From the NCBI GenBank assembly GCA_013397455.1, contig VYZB01000193.1, positions 616,972-680,971 of the forward strand: 64,000 nucleotides of DNA. The letters run 5' to 3'. Below are positions 49,428 to 60,650 of the stretch, in pieces. The DNA is from Crotophaga sulcirostris (Eukaryota > Chordata > Aves > Cuculiformes > Crotophagidae). Each line of letters begins with the position of its first letter. Position 1 is the stretch's first letter. Under the pieces are notes generated by a model that saw only the letters and a program-made list of their open reading frames with translations, did not search any database and was not told where the DNA came from. Position numbers and translations under genes: made by a program.

Positions 49428-49529
49428 TTAATAATAATAATAACAATAATAATAATAAAAATAATAATAATAAAAATAATAATAATAATAACAACAGCAG
49501 CAACAGCAGCAGCAACAGCAGAAACAACA
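49428..49529 (+). repeat. Compound trinucleotide microsatellite (TAA)n-(CAG/CAA)n
   Basis: About 63 bases of TAA/AAT units with a few AAA interruptions (49428-49490) run into about 39 bases of CAA/CAG units (49491-49529). The poly-Asn/Ser frame on the plus strand and the poly-Leu frame on the minus strand (49312-49692) are translations of this repeat, not genes. Confidence 0.95.
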
Positions 49530-52500
49530 GGAGGGCACATTTGGACTTAAAAAATATACTTGGAGCAGTCAACAGTTGCCTTCCTCCTTGTGCTGTAAGG
49601 CTGTGAACAGTCATCTTCCTGACAAGATTGCTGAGTGAAGATCCCTGAAGTTTTCCTTTGAACTGGAAATCACATTGAAGTGTGAAACTCATGCTTGAAC
49701 TTTACCTTCCTTGGGGCCAAAATGCAGCCAAGTCATGCAACTTGGACCTGGGAAGAACTCCTGGCTTCTGCGTTGCAGATATTATCTCATTTTTCAGGTA
49801 GGAATTCTGCCTCACTAACTAGTTCGAATGAAATATTATCAAAAATATTTTTTTTTTGAAAACATGTTTATTTTGGGGCCAGCATTATATCGATAAGTAT
49901 CCAAAGACTAAGTACTGACTCTAGTGAGAGGGTGGCAAAGAACAAGAAGTATATGGTGAGGGATTTGAACTTTTTTTTTTCTAAACAGGAGGGTATATAA
50001 ATGCAAATGATTCTTTTGCAATGTCCCAACATTTTACATGGCCACAATGCAGAAAGTTCTCAGTTATCTGGGATAAAATAGTATATCAGCAGAAGATTGT
50101 GCTTCAGGCACATCTATGACTTTCATTGGGAAAGAACATCTGCAAATCCACACATACAGACAGAGGCACACAAATAGTTCAGGAATTGCTAAAGTGTACT
50201 ATTACCTCCAAAGATATGCTGTAACATTTTTTTCTGATGACCATAATCATTATGCAGTTCTCAGTCTTCCCCAAAAGAGGCTATCCTAAAATGAAATGAC
50301 CTTTAACAGTATAGCCTGCAGCTATGCAGAGAATCAAATATCACAAAGAATCACAGAGAATACAAATTTATAGTTGGGAAGAAAACCATTGAGACTGAGG
50401 AAAAAGGCTTATGATACTTTCATTAAATATGTACTATCCGTTTTTAGGAGATTTAAAAAAATGAGAAAAAACATAGAGTTAAAGTGAAAAGAAAAAAGGA
50501 AAGAATAAAAAGTGTTTATTTTGAGAATTCTTTCATATGATCTCATAGTACAAATTAATTGCTTTTAAAGTAAACAAAGTTCTCGATAACTGAAACAAGA
50601 AATGAATCCTAAAGGAAACATTAGAGGATGACCGGGAAATAATGCAAATCCTGAAATTACATAAAAAAAGGTTTTTTTCTGCTAAATAGTCCCTATTTCT
50701 TCATGTTTCTTTCTATCACATACGACTCCTTGTGCATCAATCTCTGGCATCAACAGACAATTTTCTAAAGGAAAGTTTGCTTCTGCAGCAAATTATATAT
50801 GTGCTTCAGTCAGCTGGCAGAGACAAGTAAACTGTAGACAGTGATCTATATTTTTGCATCATCACTTTCACTTGTCTGTGCTAATTTCCTCCATCTTCAA
50901 ATGGGACTAAATCTAGGTCCCAAACAGTGAGATACTGTATTTTATGCAAAGCAAAGCAGCTAACTGATACCTGGTATTATCTAAACAAGGTTCCCTGCAG
51001 AGTTCCGTGCTCCTTATTGTTGATTTGCTATTCTGCTACATGACGTGGGAGCAAGTTGGGTTTTGTGTTTTCAGACCATATCCAAAAGAGTAAGACTATC
51101 AAGCTTTGTCCACTCAGAGATCAGCCCACCTGCAAACACTTTACCCAGCTAGACTTGTGTTTTCAAACATTTTTTAACCAGTTTGTTACCACTTTCCTTT
51201 TGTATGAAGACGTTCCACCTGGAACATTATCTTTACTCAGTCCCTAAGGAAGCACTGTGGGAAAGTTTTTTTGTAATGTCAGAACTATGTTGTTGTAGTC
51301 CTTCTGAAACATTTTTTCTGAAGTTTCTGGACATTGTAGAGATGCTGCAAGTTTCTAGTTACAGTGACTGTATTTGGACTGACAAATTGGCACATCAGTC
51401 AGACAGCAGATATAACTTTCACTCTGAATACCTGTTTAAACATTGTTCTCTAAAGATGTCACCATGACCTCGAAAGTACTTCAAGTCAACTGTGAAAGTA
51501 AGAGCAATTAGGGAAAAATTGGACTTGGTTTTCTGCTGTGCATATGAAAGATGCTGTAAATATCACACCACCAGAATCTGAGGGGCTGGATGGTCGCATA
51601 CAACCACAATTTTGATCAGATACTTTACCTATGTTCTTAAAGATGTAAAAATTTCTTCAAGACAATCTGACCTCTACTGGAAAATTTTAGCTGCTGACTC
51701 TACATGACTACCAATATATAAAAAGTAAATTATAATTCTGGTAATTTGAATAATATTTTCCACTATGTCAATTACCAGTGCTTATTTGACTCCAAAAAGA
51801 TATTTAGTCTGCATCACGTGTTCTGCCCTTGATCTTCTCCCAAATAAGATGCTTCATCATGTTTTGTGTCCAAACAGTCCTGCTAATTCTGGCTCGTTTG
51901 TAAGTTGACTGTCCTGTCAATCTAAGCAGAGGAAGCCAGCAGTTTCCAAGCTTGCAGAACAGCCCTTCTTTCTTGTTCTTTAGGCCATTTCTTACAGATT
52001 TAAAATAAGTCTCTACTCTTTGCCTGTAGCTGGTAGAAGTGTCTTTAAAGGCACAAAATATAACCATGTCTGTGAGATAGTTACAGTCACGCAGCTTCAG
52101 CTATTTCAGACCAGCAGGCAGTTTCCACAATATATGGAGAAAATTAACATCCCCCTACAGTACTGAAAGACCACTGCTGTGTTTTTTTTTTAACTAAGGC
52201 TTTACAAAACTTTACAACTATGGGAGAACAAATTAAACAGTTCAATTAAAAGCTGTACAAAATATCTGCTGAAAGAGGGAATATCAGACAAGTAATCTGA
52301 TTTGTAAAATCTGTATATTCTTATGTTGTAAATCAAGAAATCAAGAAATTTTCTCTGGACTTATTCCTTTTCCACATATTTTAAAAAATAGATTAAACAG
52401 ATAATAATCAGTCAAGGTTAACAGCAGAAATAAAGACTAATACAAGGAAACATGCAATTTGCTAACATGGTCTGTGGGACTGCTAAAATTCACTGTGTGT

Positions 52501-55500
52501 CCCAAATTACTGTTAGGCATATTTGTGAGGAATGAAAGTACCATATCTGACATGAAATGTTTAATATGGGGATACAGACAATGCAAGCTGAATGTTTGAA
52601 AACTGAAAAACTTATTTGCATGGCACTGAAGACTAGCAACAGGAAATGTTATCCAATTAAGTTCCCATGACTACTCTTTATGTGGATGCATACATTTAGT
52701 GCGTCATTTAATGATGCAACAACTGAAACAAGCAGACAGGGGCTATGACACAAAAAATTCACAGCTGTCAAGCTAGGATCGATGAGTGGCTGTCTCCTCT
52801 GCAGAAAAGTCGCCTCTTGGCTATTAACTCCTTTTCCAAACAAAGAAGCAGTGCCAGCTGAATAATGAAAAATTCATAGGACCTAAGAAACACTTTCTTT
52901 GCTTCAAGGAGCCTTGAACAAAGCAGCTGACTTGTTAAGCAGGCTTGATTAGACTATTAGGACAGCTGGCCTTAGCATGAGCTCAAGGAGGTTGCAAATC
53001 AAACAATGTTGTTCCGAAAAGTGATTATAGAGAAATTGCTGCAAGGAGTCAGAAATGCCATGGTTCTCTGGGATTAGCACAAGGCAACAAGCTTTGTGCA
53101 TGCTTGTTTTTCTCATTTAGGTTGTTTGTTTAGCCCAGATACAGTTAAAATGATATGCCATGAGCTTGCAAAGATAGATACAAAGATAGATCTGTTGAGC
53201 AAAGGGACAGCATTCTTAAGGAGTGTGATTTCAGTCCTGCTGTTTTGATTTTGAGTTTTTAATTCTTGTTCTGTCATACAATCCACATACTGTCTAAAGC
53301 GTGACTTTTGTGTTTTAGACTTTGAGACAAAGTAGCACTGACTTTCTGATGAGGCAAAGAAAAAGGATACAGAGGCTTAGATGATGAACACTATAAAAGC
53401 CTACCGTCAAAATGAAAGGAGTGAAACATGTGATTATTGTAGTTGTGTATATTCACATAGAATCATAGGGTAATTATTTTAACAAAAAGACCTTTTTTTT
53501 AGCTAGCCTCAAAGATGAATAGGAAACCAGGGTGACAGTAAGTGGTCTTATTTCCTGGAATGAGGTATGAGTCAGCTCATGTCAGTCCCAGTCAGCTAGT
53601 ACTTACTGGCATTTACCGAGTAGTTTTTCAGCAGGTTTTTAAAGAAGGGACTGTAATAGTCAAGGAAGAAAAGACTAAAGCATTTATTAGGAGTCACAGT
53701 GAAGATAAAAAGGAATTTGACAATGAGACAGCAACAGACAGACTTCTAGATGAGGGACCTGATTCCTCATGTTAGTCTCTCACTAATGACCTTCATAAGC
53801 TTCAATTAAACTAATTTTTAATTATATACATTCAAGCATCAACAGAATCAGACATGTAGAGTTGCGGTGGAGAAAAGAGATTCTTACATCGAAATACTGA
53901 CATAATTCCTGACAGGAGGGTATATTGCACTAAAATAAGCTTTCACTGCTAAATGCTGTGGATTAAGGGCTTTGAGTTTGGTGCCATCTACATTTCTACC
54001 TGTTAAAAATTTACCAACTTGGTGTGATTAGTTCTTTCCAAAGAAAACTGCTCTGTAAATTAGAAAATCTAGTTGCAATATCTTTTGATAGAGAAAAAAG
54101 GATATAAGAACTACCTGAATGTTATATCCTAGCTGTGTTTTTACTTGTCTACCTGCTATCTTTTATAAAGTTAAACCTACGGAGTTAGTTGTAAAAGATG
54201 GCACATGATTTGGGCTTGAACAACTTTAGTCTGGGGAGCCACTATTTCTGCATATTTTCATTAAACAAATGAGATGATTGACTACAAAGCTATCAGCTGC
54301 AAAGTTCACTGAACCAGCTTGATGATACTACAGGAACAGTACACATCATGGTCTAGCAAGCCTACAGACAGCACCATTCAATGTAATTTATATGATCGTT
54401 AAGTCAACATTTCAATTCTGATTCGGTATAATAGCGCACATAAATCAGGAGGTTTGCTGTACTTACTTGGTGTAAACAGAGTTCACTGAATTTAGATGAT
54501 GCGATCACACTATCAAGATTTCTGTATGATATTTTGGATGTCTTAAGCAATATCCAGCTTCTGTAGCAGTTCTAGCAAATTTTAATGTTGGGGTAATCCT
54601 AGAGACCTGAAGTGCAGATGGAGACTGACTGCAAGGTCATGCCAAGCTTGGTTCTGGCATATGTTTGCTACCCATGCTTTAGATCAAAACCCCCAAGTCA
54701 GCCCAAAATAAGACTTACCAGAGTGTTATGAAGGTCAGGTGGGGATGGACGCTACCATCCTGTATGTATGAGCTGCCCTTGAGTTTTATTTAAACTAGAA
54801 TTAATAGAAAAAGATCAGCATGACGTACATAGCCCCAGCAGAATTCACCAGTGGAACTGTTTGCTTAGACTCCATCAGAAAATAGGTTGCAATAAGAGAA
54901 GTTTACATGACTTTTTTCCAAGTTAGAGTCAAGAGAAGGTTTTGTAACTCAGCATGCACTACGATGAGAAATCCTTGCAATTGAATAAATAAAGGTCAAC
55001 AGTCTAAACTAGATTAAAAGTTGGGAAGATATGAATCTTTAATGATTTCATTCTCTGAAAGTTCAGCTATTGGTGCTCCTTCAAATGCTTCTCTGAAGAA
55101 GATGATAGATGAAAGTCCAACAACTTCTTAGCATTTGACACAGACTGCAGTTCTTAATGAAATATTGTGCTATTGCAGGCTCCAAAAGCACCTCAGTCAC
55201 ACAGAGTGTGATGTGTAACGCAGGGGTCCCACACATAGGATGTATCTTAGCCTGGGCATCCTTCAGACACCTTTTTTTAATGCATTTGAGAATCTCCATG
55301 TCTTCTGTGTATTATGTATTTTTCAGTAGTTGAATCAGGGCCCCTTTCTCTCCTACTCCATACTCAGGCCCCGTAGTTCAATCTGTGCTCATTTTGTATG
55401 ACTGAAATGAATACCATTCTAATGCTAGGACTTTACTTTATTTTAAAAGAAATAAATTCCTGAGATATCAGTTCTACCTGACACGGATCAAAGATATCTA

Positions 55501-56754
55501 ATATCCAAGTCAATATTCGTGCTGGTCATGATTATATTTTTCAACCATTTTCAGTTTTATTAAAGTGGGTTGCTGTATTTAATGTTAGTATGACATAAAA
55601 ATGGAAAACTAACTGTCCAACCCCAGTAGGGTTTTTTGAAACCTCTGGCTGATTCTCTAGGACAAGAGAGATTTTTAAATGGATAATAACATTAACAGAA
55701 AACAATTATAAACATATATGCTCTACAAGATAAATGGATCAAATAAATAAAGTTACGTTAATACAAACTCCTTCCTTCAGAAAAAGAAAATCTGATTGTG
55801 TTCTTAATAGGACATATATATCAACAGTGTTCCAAGTATAAAGGCAAGGTGTCAGTGAGATCTGTGAAGAACTTTATCCAAATGCCAAATGTCAGCTTAC
55901 TGAAAAAAAGCATTTTGAGGTGAGATGAAACTCAGTAAATGATCTCCTGTGAACAGGTTGAGAGGTAAAGATATTACCTAAATTATATTCCCAAAAATCT
56001 GAATATTCATTGCCACATGGAGGCACAGTGCTTGTGACATGAAATGTTGTGATGATTTATGATGATAATCTAATTGCATTTGAAATAATTCACACCAAAC
56101 AAGACAAAGAAGGAGGAGAGATGCAAGTGAAACTTCAGAAAGTATAATCTGAAGGGTCAGCTTGACATGTTGCTTTCCAAACTAATATTAAAAGAAGTTT
56201 ATTTCACACAGGCTGAATTTTGCAGCCATAAGAAAACCATTCAGGTGTAGTCGCTGTAACGAACAAACTGTTGATTGTGACTAAAAATAATGGACAATCA
56301 CTATTAATAATAACTGTCTAGAAATGGTTTTATACTAAGAACAGTAAAAGAGTGGAAGATTTATCTGTCCATTAAATGAAATACAAACATACACACAATG
56401 AGGAAATCAAAATGAAGTTAAATTTATACTTCATCATTCCATTGCATAACTTCTTCCTTTTGTTCTTTTGGTTGTCCTGAATTTTTGGTTTTGTTTTATT
56501 TTGCTTGTTTGTTTTTTGGTTTTGTTACCAAGATGTTTTAAATTAAAAATATAGGGGAAATAAATGGGGTCTCAAAATCATGGATGGAATGTTCTTTGCC
56601 AGTAATTTCTTATGTAATAACTAACTGGTGATAGCAGATAAATTCTTAATATTCTCACCTGCATGAAAAAACAACAAGGAATATTCACTATTTGCTTCCT
56701 AAAATCAAGACTGAACCCCTCCTGTCACAGCTTTGAATTATTCCCTCATATGTT
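49530..56754. other. Single-copy AT-rich DNA, no gene recognised
   Basis: Long interval without a recognised gene. Two very weak CR1-tail-like patches are possible: 50339-50395 ('cacaaagaatcacagagaat') and 53456-53520 ('cacatagaatcatagggtaat'), both too short to call. Exon-like frames at 52067-51804 minus and 53542-53775 plus (the latter without an ATG at its start) have no recognisable family. Confidence 0.5.
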
Positions 56755-56999
56755 ACTGGAACACAAGCAGAAGAGCTCAGCATTTCCCTCTCCACTTCCC
56801 CTCCTCAGGAAGCTGTAGAGAACAATGAGATCACCCCTCAGCCTCTTTTCGTCTAAACCTGACAAACCCAAAGTCCTCAGATGCTCCTCACAGGACATGC
56901 CTTCCAGTTCTCTCACCAGTGTTGTTGCCCTCCTCTGGATGCATTCAAGGACTTTCGCATCTTTCTTGATTTGTGGGGCCCAGAAACACATACAGTATG
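56755..56999 (-). mobile_element. CR1 LINE internal fragment (ORF2 C-terminus), minus strand
   Basis: The minus-strand frame from 56991 reads CFWAPQIKKDAKVLECIQRR, then LGLSGLDEKRLRGDLIVLYS. This is the familiar CR1 ORF2 C-terminus. No octamer tail is present, so this piece lacks both ends. The next CR1 copy, 170 bp to the right on the same strand, contains the same ORF2 segment, so the two are separate insertions or a duplication. Confidence 0.88.
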
Positions 57000-57166
57000 A
57001 GATAAAATACCCAAACTCACTTCCTTACTTTTTTAAATCCACTGATTAACCTAATGATATTTTAATGAAACTGTTATAAAAGGTGAATTTTCCATAAAAT
57101 GCAGTTGTTTCATTTCTCTTAATTGGAAACAACATGAAATGTTACCCATTCTAACCCAAACATACT

Positions 57167-57806
57167 GGAATCATGGAATTATTTATGTTGGAAAAGACCC
57201 TTAAGATCATCAAGTCCAACCATGAACCTAACACTGCCAAGTGCATCATTAAACCATGTCCTTATATGCCATATGCACATGTCTTTTAAGTACCTCCAGG
57301 TATGGTAACTTCACCACTTCCCTAGGCAGTCTGTTCGAATGCTTGACAACCCTTTTCGTCAGGTAATTTTTCCTAATAGTCAATCTAAATCTCCCCTGGT
57401 GTGACTTGAGGCCGTTTCCTCTTGTCCTAGCGCTTGTTACTTGAGAGAAGAGACAGACACTCACCTCACTACAACCTCATTTCAGGTAGTTGTAGACAGC
57501 AATAAGGTCTTCTCTCAGTCTCCTTTTCTTCAAACTAAACAGTTCTCCAGTTCTCTCAGCTGCTCCTCCTAAGACATGTTCTCCAGACCCTTCACCAGCT
57601 TCATTGTCCTTCTTTGCACACGCTCCAGCAGCTCGATGCCTGTTGTAGTGAGGGGCCAAAAACTGAACACAGGATTCAATGTGCAACCTCGCCAGCACTG
57701 AGTACAGGAGGACAATCGCTTCCCTAGACCTGCTCACAAAATCATTTCTCATACAAGCCAAGATGCTGTTGGCCTTCTTGGCCACCTGGACACACTATCT
57801 GGACCA
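57167..57806 (-). mobile_element. CR1 LINE, about 640 bp 3' fragment, minus strand
   Basis: A decayed tail ('ggaatcatggaatt') at 57167 is followed by 'gttggaaaagacccttaagatcat' and 'cactgccaagtgcatcattaaacc', then the antisense ORF2 C-terminus. The minus-strand frame 57785-57477 reads MAKKANSILACMRNDFVSRS and ends with SLKKRRLREDLIAVYNYLK. The frame 57464-57249 holds QGRFRLTIRKNYLTKRVV. A frame break separates the two. 5'-truncated at about 57806. Confidence 0.92.
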
Positions 57807-58736
57807 TTAAGCACTTTCTTCACTCAGACACCACAGATTAAGAATTTCTGTGAACAAGCTGAAATTTAAAAAATATTGACTTACTGGCCAAAACTTGGAG
57901 GATGCAAGTAGCATCATTCAGACTCCAGATTTACTAGCTATTCAGTATAAGAGTATTTAGTATACATGTTAAGTAATGGATATATCAATAATACAGGGTT
58001 ACTAGGTAACCTGTTGATTTTCCATTAAAAATGAACTTGTGCTACGCTTTTGTGGAATTTATGGAGGCTGTTACACATTGGATTGAAGATAATACCTACT
58101 GCATCAGGTTTTCAACATGTGTTCATGCATATAGTAAATCTTCTTTTCCTTTTTCTAGCTCCTTTCACAGAACAAGAAGAAAATCAGCAATACTGAAAGC
58201 ACACTTTGCCTCGAAGGAAGACATGGTGATGTCACTACCATGGTGATGCCATTCTCATGCAGCCTCTTATTCTACCGTCTTCTTTCTAAAGCAAAAGTTA
58301 TTGTTTTAGTAGTTAATTTAAATATGCTAGTGAAAATCCTGAATTCCACTCCAGGTAGCTAGGAGTTGCTAGAAGGACAGAGGGATTTTTGAAGCCGTAC
58401 GACCAATATATCTGACCTCATGGCTCTAAATTTTGAAGAAACAGGCTAAGAACAAATACCAAAACCTCTGTAGTTTGAAACACTGTGGGCTCACATTGAT
58501 AAAATTATGACTGAATAAAAGACATGGATCTGCAAATCCTGCAGATCATTTCTCCCAGCTTCTCCTGCTGAGAAGCCATATCTGCTGCTCTTTCCAGGAA
58601 GTACTGAAAAAAAATGCAGCTCATAAACTCCCCTCAGAAACATCTTCCAAAATGAATGTATACCATGGTTAGCTGGGAACCACTTCACTGGCCAGTTGCA
58701 CAAGTTAGTTTTGGGGGACAAGAATAAGGGAAGCAT
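57807..58736. other. Single-copy AT-rich spacer between CR1 copies
   Basis: No gene, RNA or repeat recognised. Confidence 0.55.
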
Positions 58737-59182
58737 GGGCCACAAAACTGGTGAAAGGTCTAGAGGGGAAGTTATATGAGGAATGGCTGAAGGCACTTGG
58801 TCTGTTCAGCCTGGAGAAAAGGAGACTAAGAGGAGATCTCATAGCTGTTTACTGCCTTCTCACAAGGGAAGGAGGTGAAACCAGTGCTGATCTCTTCTCT
58901 CTGATGACTTATGATGTGACTGGAGGTAATGGCAGCAAGATGTGTCAGGGGAGGTTTAGACTGGATATTAGGATGAGGTTCTTCACCCAGTGGGTGTTGG
59001 AGCACTGCCAAGGCTCCCCAGGGAAGCAGTCACAGCACCAGTTCTGCCAGTATTCAAGAAGCATGTGGACAATTCGCTCAGACACACGGGGTGAATGTTG
59101 GGGGTGTCCTATGTAGGGATAGGAGCTGGACTTGAGGATCTTTTTGGGTTTCCCAACGCAGGTAATTCTATGATTCTATGTA
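58737..59182 (+). mobile_element. CR1 LINE, about 445 bp 3' fragment, plus strand
   Basis: Opens in the ORF2 C-terminus: the plus-strand frame from 58751 reads KGLEGKLYEEWLKALGLFSL, then EKRRLRGDLIAVYCLL and CQGRFRLDIRMRFFTQWV. It continues through the 3' UTR ('ggagctggacttgaggatc') to 'attctatgattctatg' at 59165-59180. One of the cleaner ORF2 ends in the window. 5'-truncated. Confidence 0.92.
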
Positions 59183-60044
59183 TTTTTCCCTCAGATTATG
59201 AGGACCACTGTGCAGGCTGCATCTTTGAACAGATAGATCAATTAATATAAATTCCCAGTACTAGGACTTTCACTTTTCAAAGTGCATCAAAATCACTCCT
59301 TTTATTGAGGAAACAGCTTGATGGGATCCACATCCTGCTATTGCTATTTGTTCCTTTACTTTTATAAGGGAATAACCTGCTCAAGGAAACTAATATTGGC
59401 TTTGTATGGCTTCCAGGTGATTTAAATTACCTGAAACATTACCGTACCTGGACGTATTTCTGTAGAACAATCTACAGTTACATAGCACAGAGTAGAGCAG
59501 AAAAGAACAAAATCAGCATACCCCTGATACATTACAACAATTCAGAATTACAACTACTTATAACTATGGCCTCTCAATCCCTTGTGGCTTCATATGTGTA
59601 AGTTGTTTCACATTTTGTGAATTAATCAATTCCAAACTCTGTTCTTAGTCATAACTGTAAAACTGGAGTGTATTTTTAGGTATCAGACCATGAAGAAAAT
59701 AATATACTTTGTGCAGGTAATTCTAGAAGATTTTTAGTGGCTAACTTTATTTTGAGCCATCCTTCTTGCATTACAAATTAATTATCTCTGTTCTCTTTCA
59801 TTCTGCAGAAATAAAGCAGCCAGAACTCCTTAATCAGTGTCCAACCTATTGCAGAGCTGCAGCTCCTCTGGGTTCTGCCATTGCTAACCCTGAATGGAAA
59901 CAGGAATGAAAACATCTTCCTAGCAGGGAAATCATATATCTGATGGAATATGAACTTTCAGTCATTCTCATTATTTTTAAGATAACTCTGTAGAGTCACT
60001 TTGTCTTAGAATTAACAAATGCACAAGTTAAAACATGTTTTTGA
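59183..60044. other. Single-copy AT-rich DNA, no gene recognised
   Basis: Nothing beyond short chance frames. It lies upstream of the possible terminal-exon arrangement at 60.05-60.61 kb. Confidence 0.5.
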
Positions 60045-60245
60045 ACTAAGACATTGAGGGGCTTCTGCCAACACTGCTTAGTGGTAAGCATCACTGGCCA
60101 GTGCTGCTGGGATTTCGGGACTGTTTTCCGTGGTCACCAGTGGTATAGCAGTGGTTATAGCTTGCTCTCCCTCATCTCCCTGTTGCTGGTTCTAGCCTTC
60201 CTTGCCACAAACTTTTGCAAAAATCAAGCAAAACTAACCAGGTAA
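60045..60245 (+). other. Candidate terminal-exon coding part with a membrane-like segment (weak)
   Basis: Frame open from 60045 to the TAA at 60243-60245, with no ATG. It contains a hydrophobic stretch of about 20 residues (SLLSLISLLLVLAFLATNFC) followed by a short basic end. An AG at 60049-60050 could be an acceptor, but its polypyrimidine tract is poor. The interest is its position: it is followed 330 bp later by a poly(A) signal and an A13 tract, so it could be the end of a transcript or retrocopy. I recognise no family; chance is the likelier explanation. Confidence 0.15.
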
Positions 60246-60576
60246 TGCATTTTAATACTCACCTATTAAATGTGTATTTCTAACTGAAACAAGTAGACAT
60301 CTGAACCATAGACAGTTTGATTATAAACTTTCTCAGTAATGTTTCTTTTTGACTGCAAAACATATTAATAGTTGACACCATTGTGATTCCCAGTAAGTAA
60401 TTATGTTTATACTGTGACATTTGTCTCATGTATTACTTTCCCAGTTGAACTAAAAGGAACTATTTAAATGATCAGAAAGCAGAGAAAGTAGGTTATTCCA
60501 CCTGTGTTAGACGGTGGCTTTTAGACAGTTTTGTCAGACTAGAAAATATGTACATGACTTGTTGATTTGCAAGCTA

Positions 60577-60613
60577 AATAAAAGTTTAATTTGCAAATCC
60601 AAAAAAAAAAAAA
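60577..60613 (+). promoter_or_regulatory. AATAAA polyadenylation signal followed by an A13 tract
   Basis: AATAAA at 60577-60582 is followed 18 bases later by 13 consecutive A (60601-60613), the normal spacing between signal and cleavage site. AATAAA lies in the loop of a 9-bp inverted repeat (gatttgcaa 60564-60572; ttgcaaatc 60591-60599). It could be the 3' end of a retrocopied mRNA, a real 3' UTR end with a genomic A tract, or chance in AT-rich DNA. Confidence 0.35.
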
Positions 60614-60650
60614 GAAAATAGAAGAAAAGAAAAAGGGAAAAAGAAACCAG
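60601..60650 (+). repeat. A-rich polypurine tract
   Basis: A13 followed by GAAAA/GGAAA-type purine sequence to about 60650. Only a single T interrupts it. Confidence 0.85.

Noticed and set aside
49312..49692. Minus-strand 126-codon poly-leucine frame and plus-strand poly-asparagine frame
   Set aside because: Both are translations of the TAA/CAG microsatellite.
50339..50395. Possible CR1 tail relic ('aatcacagagaat')
   Set aside because: Only one octamer-like match and no following 3' UTR wording clear enough. The same applies to 53456-53520.
53542..53775. Hydrophilic 77-codon plus-strand frame (VFKEGTVIVKEEKTKAF...)
   Set aside because: Composition looks exon-like, but there is no start codon support, no donor site and no family recognised; too weak to call.
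58826..59011. Minus-strand 61-codon frame
   Set aside because: Antisense of the plus-strand CR1 at 58737-59182.
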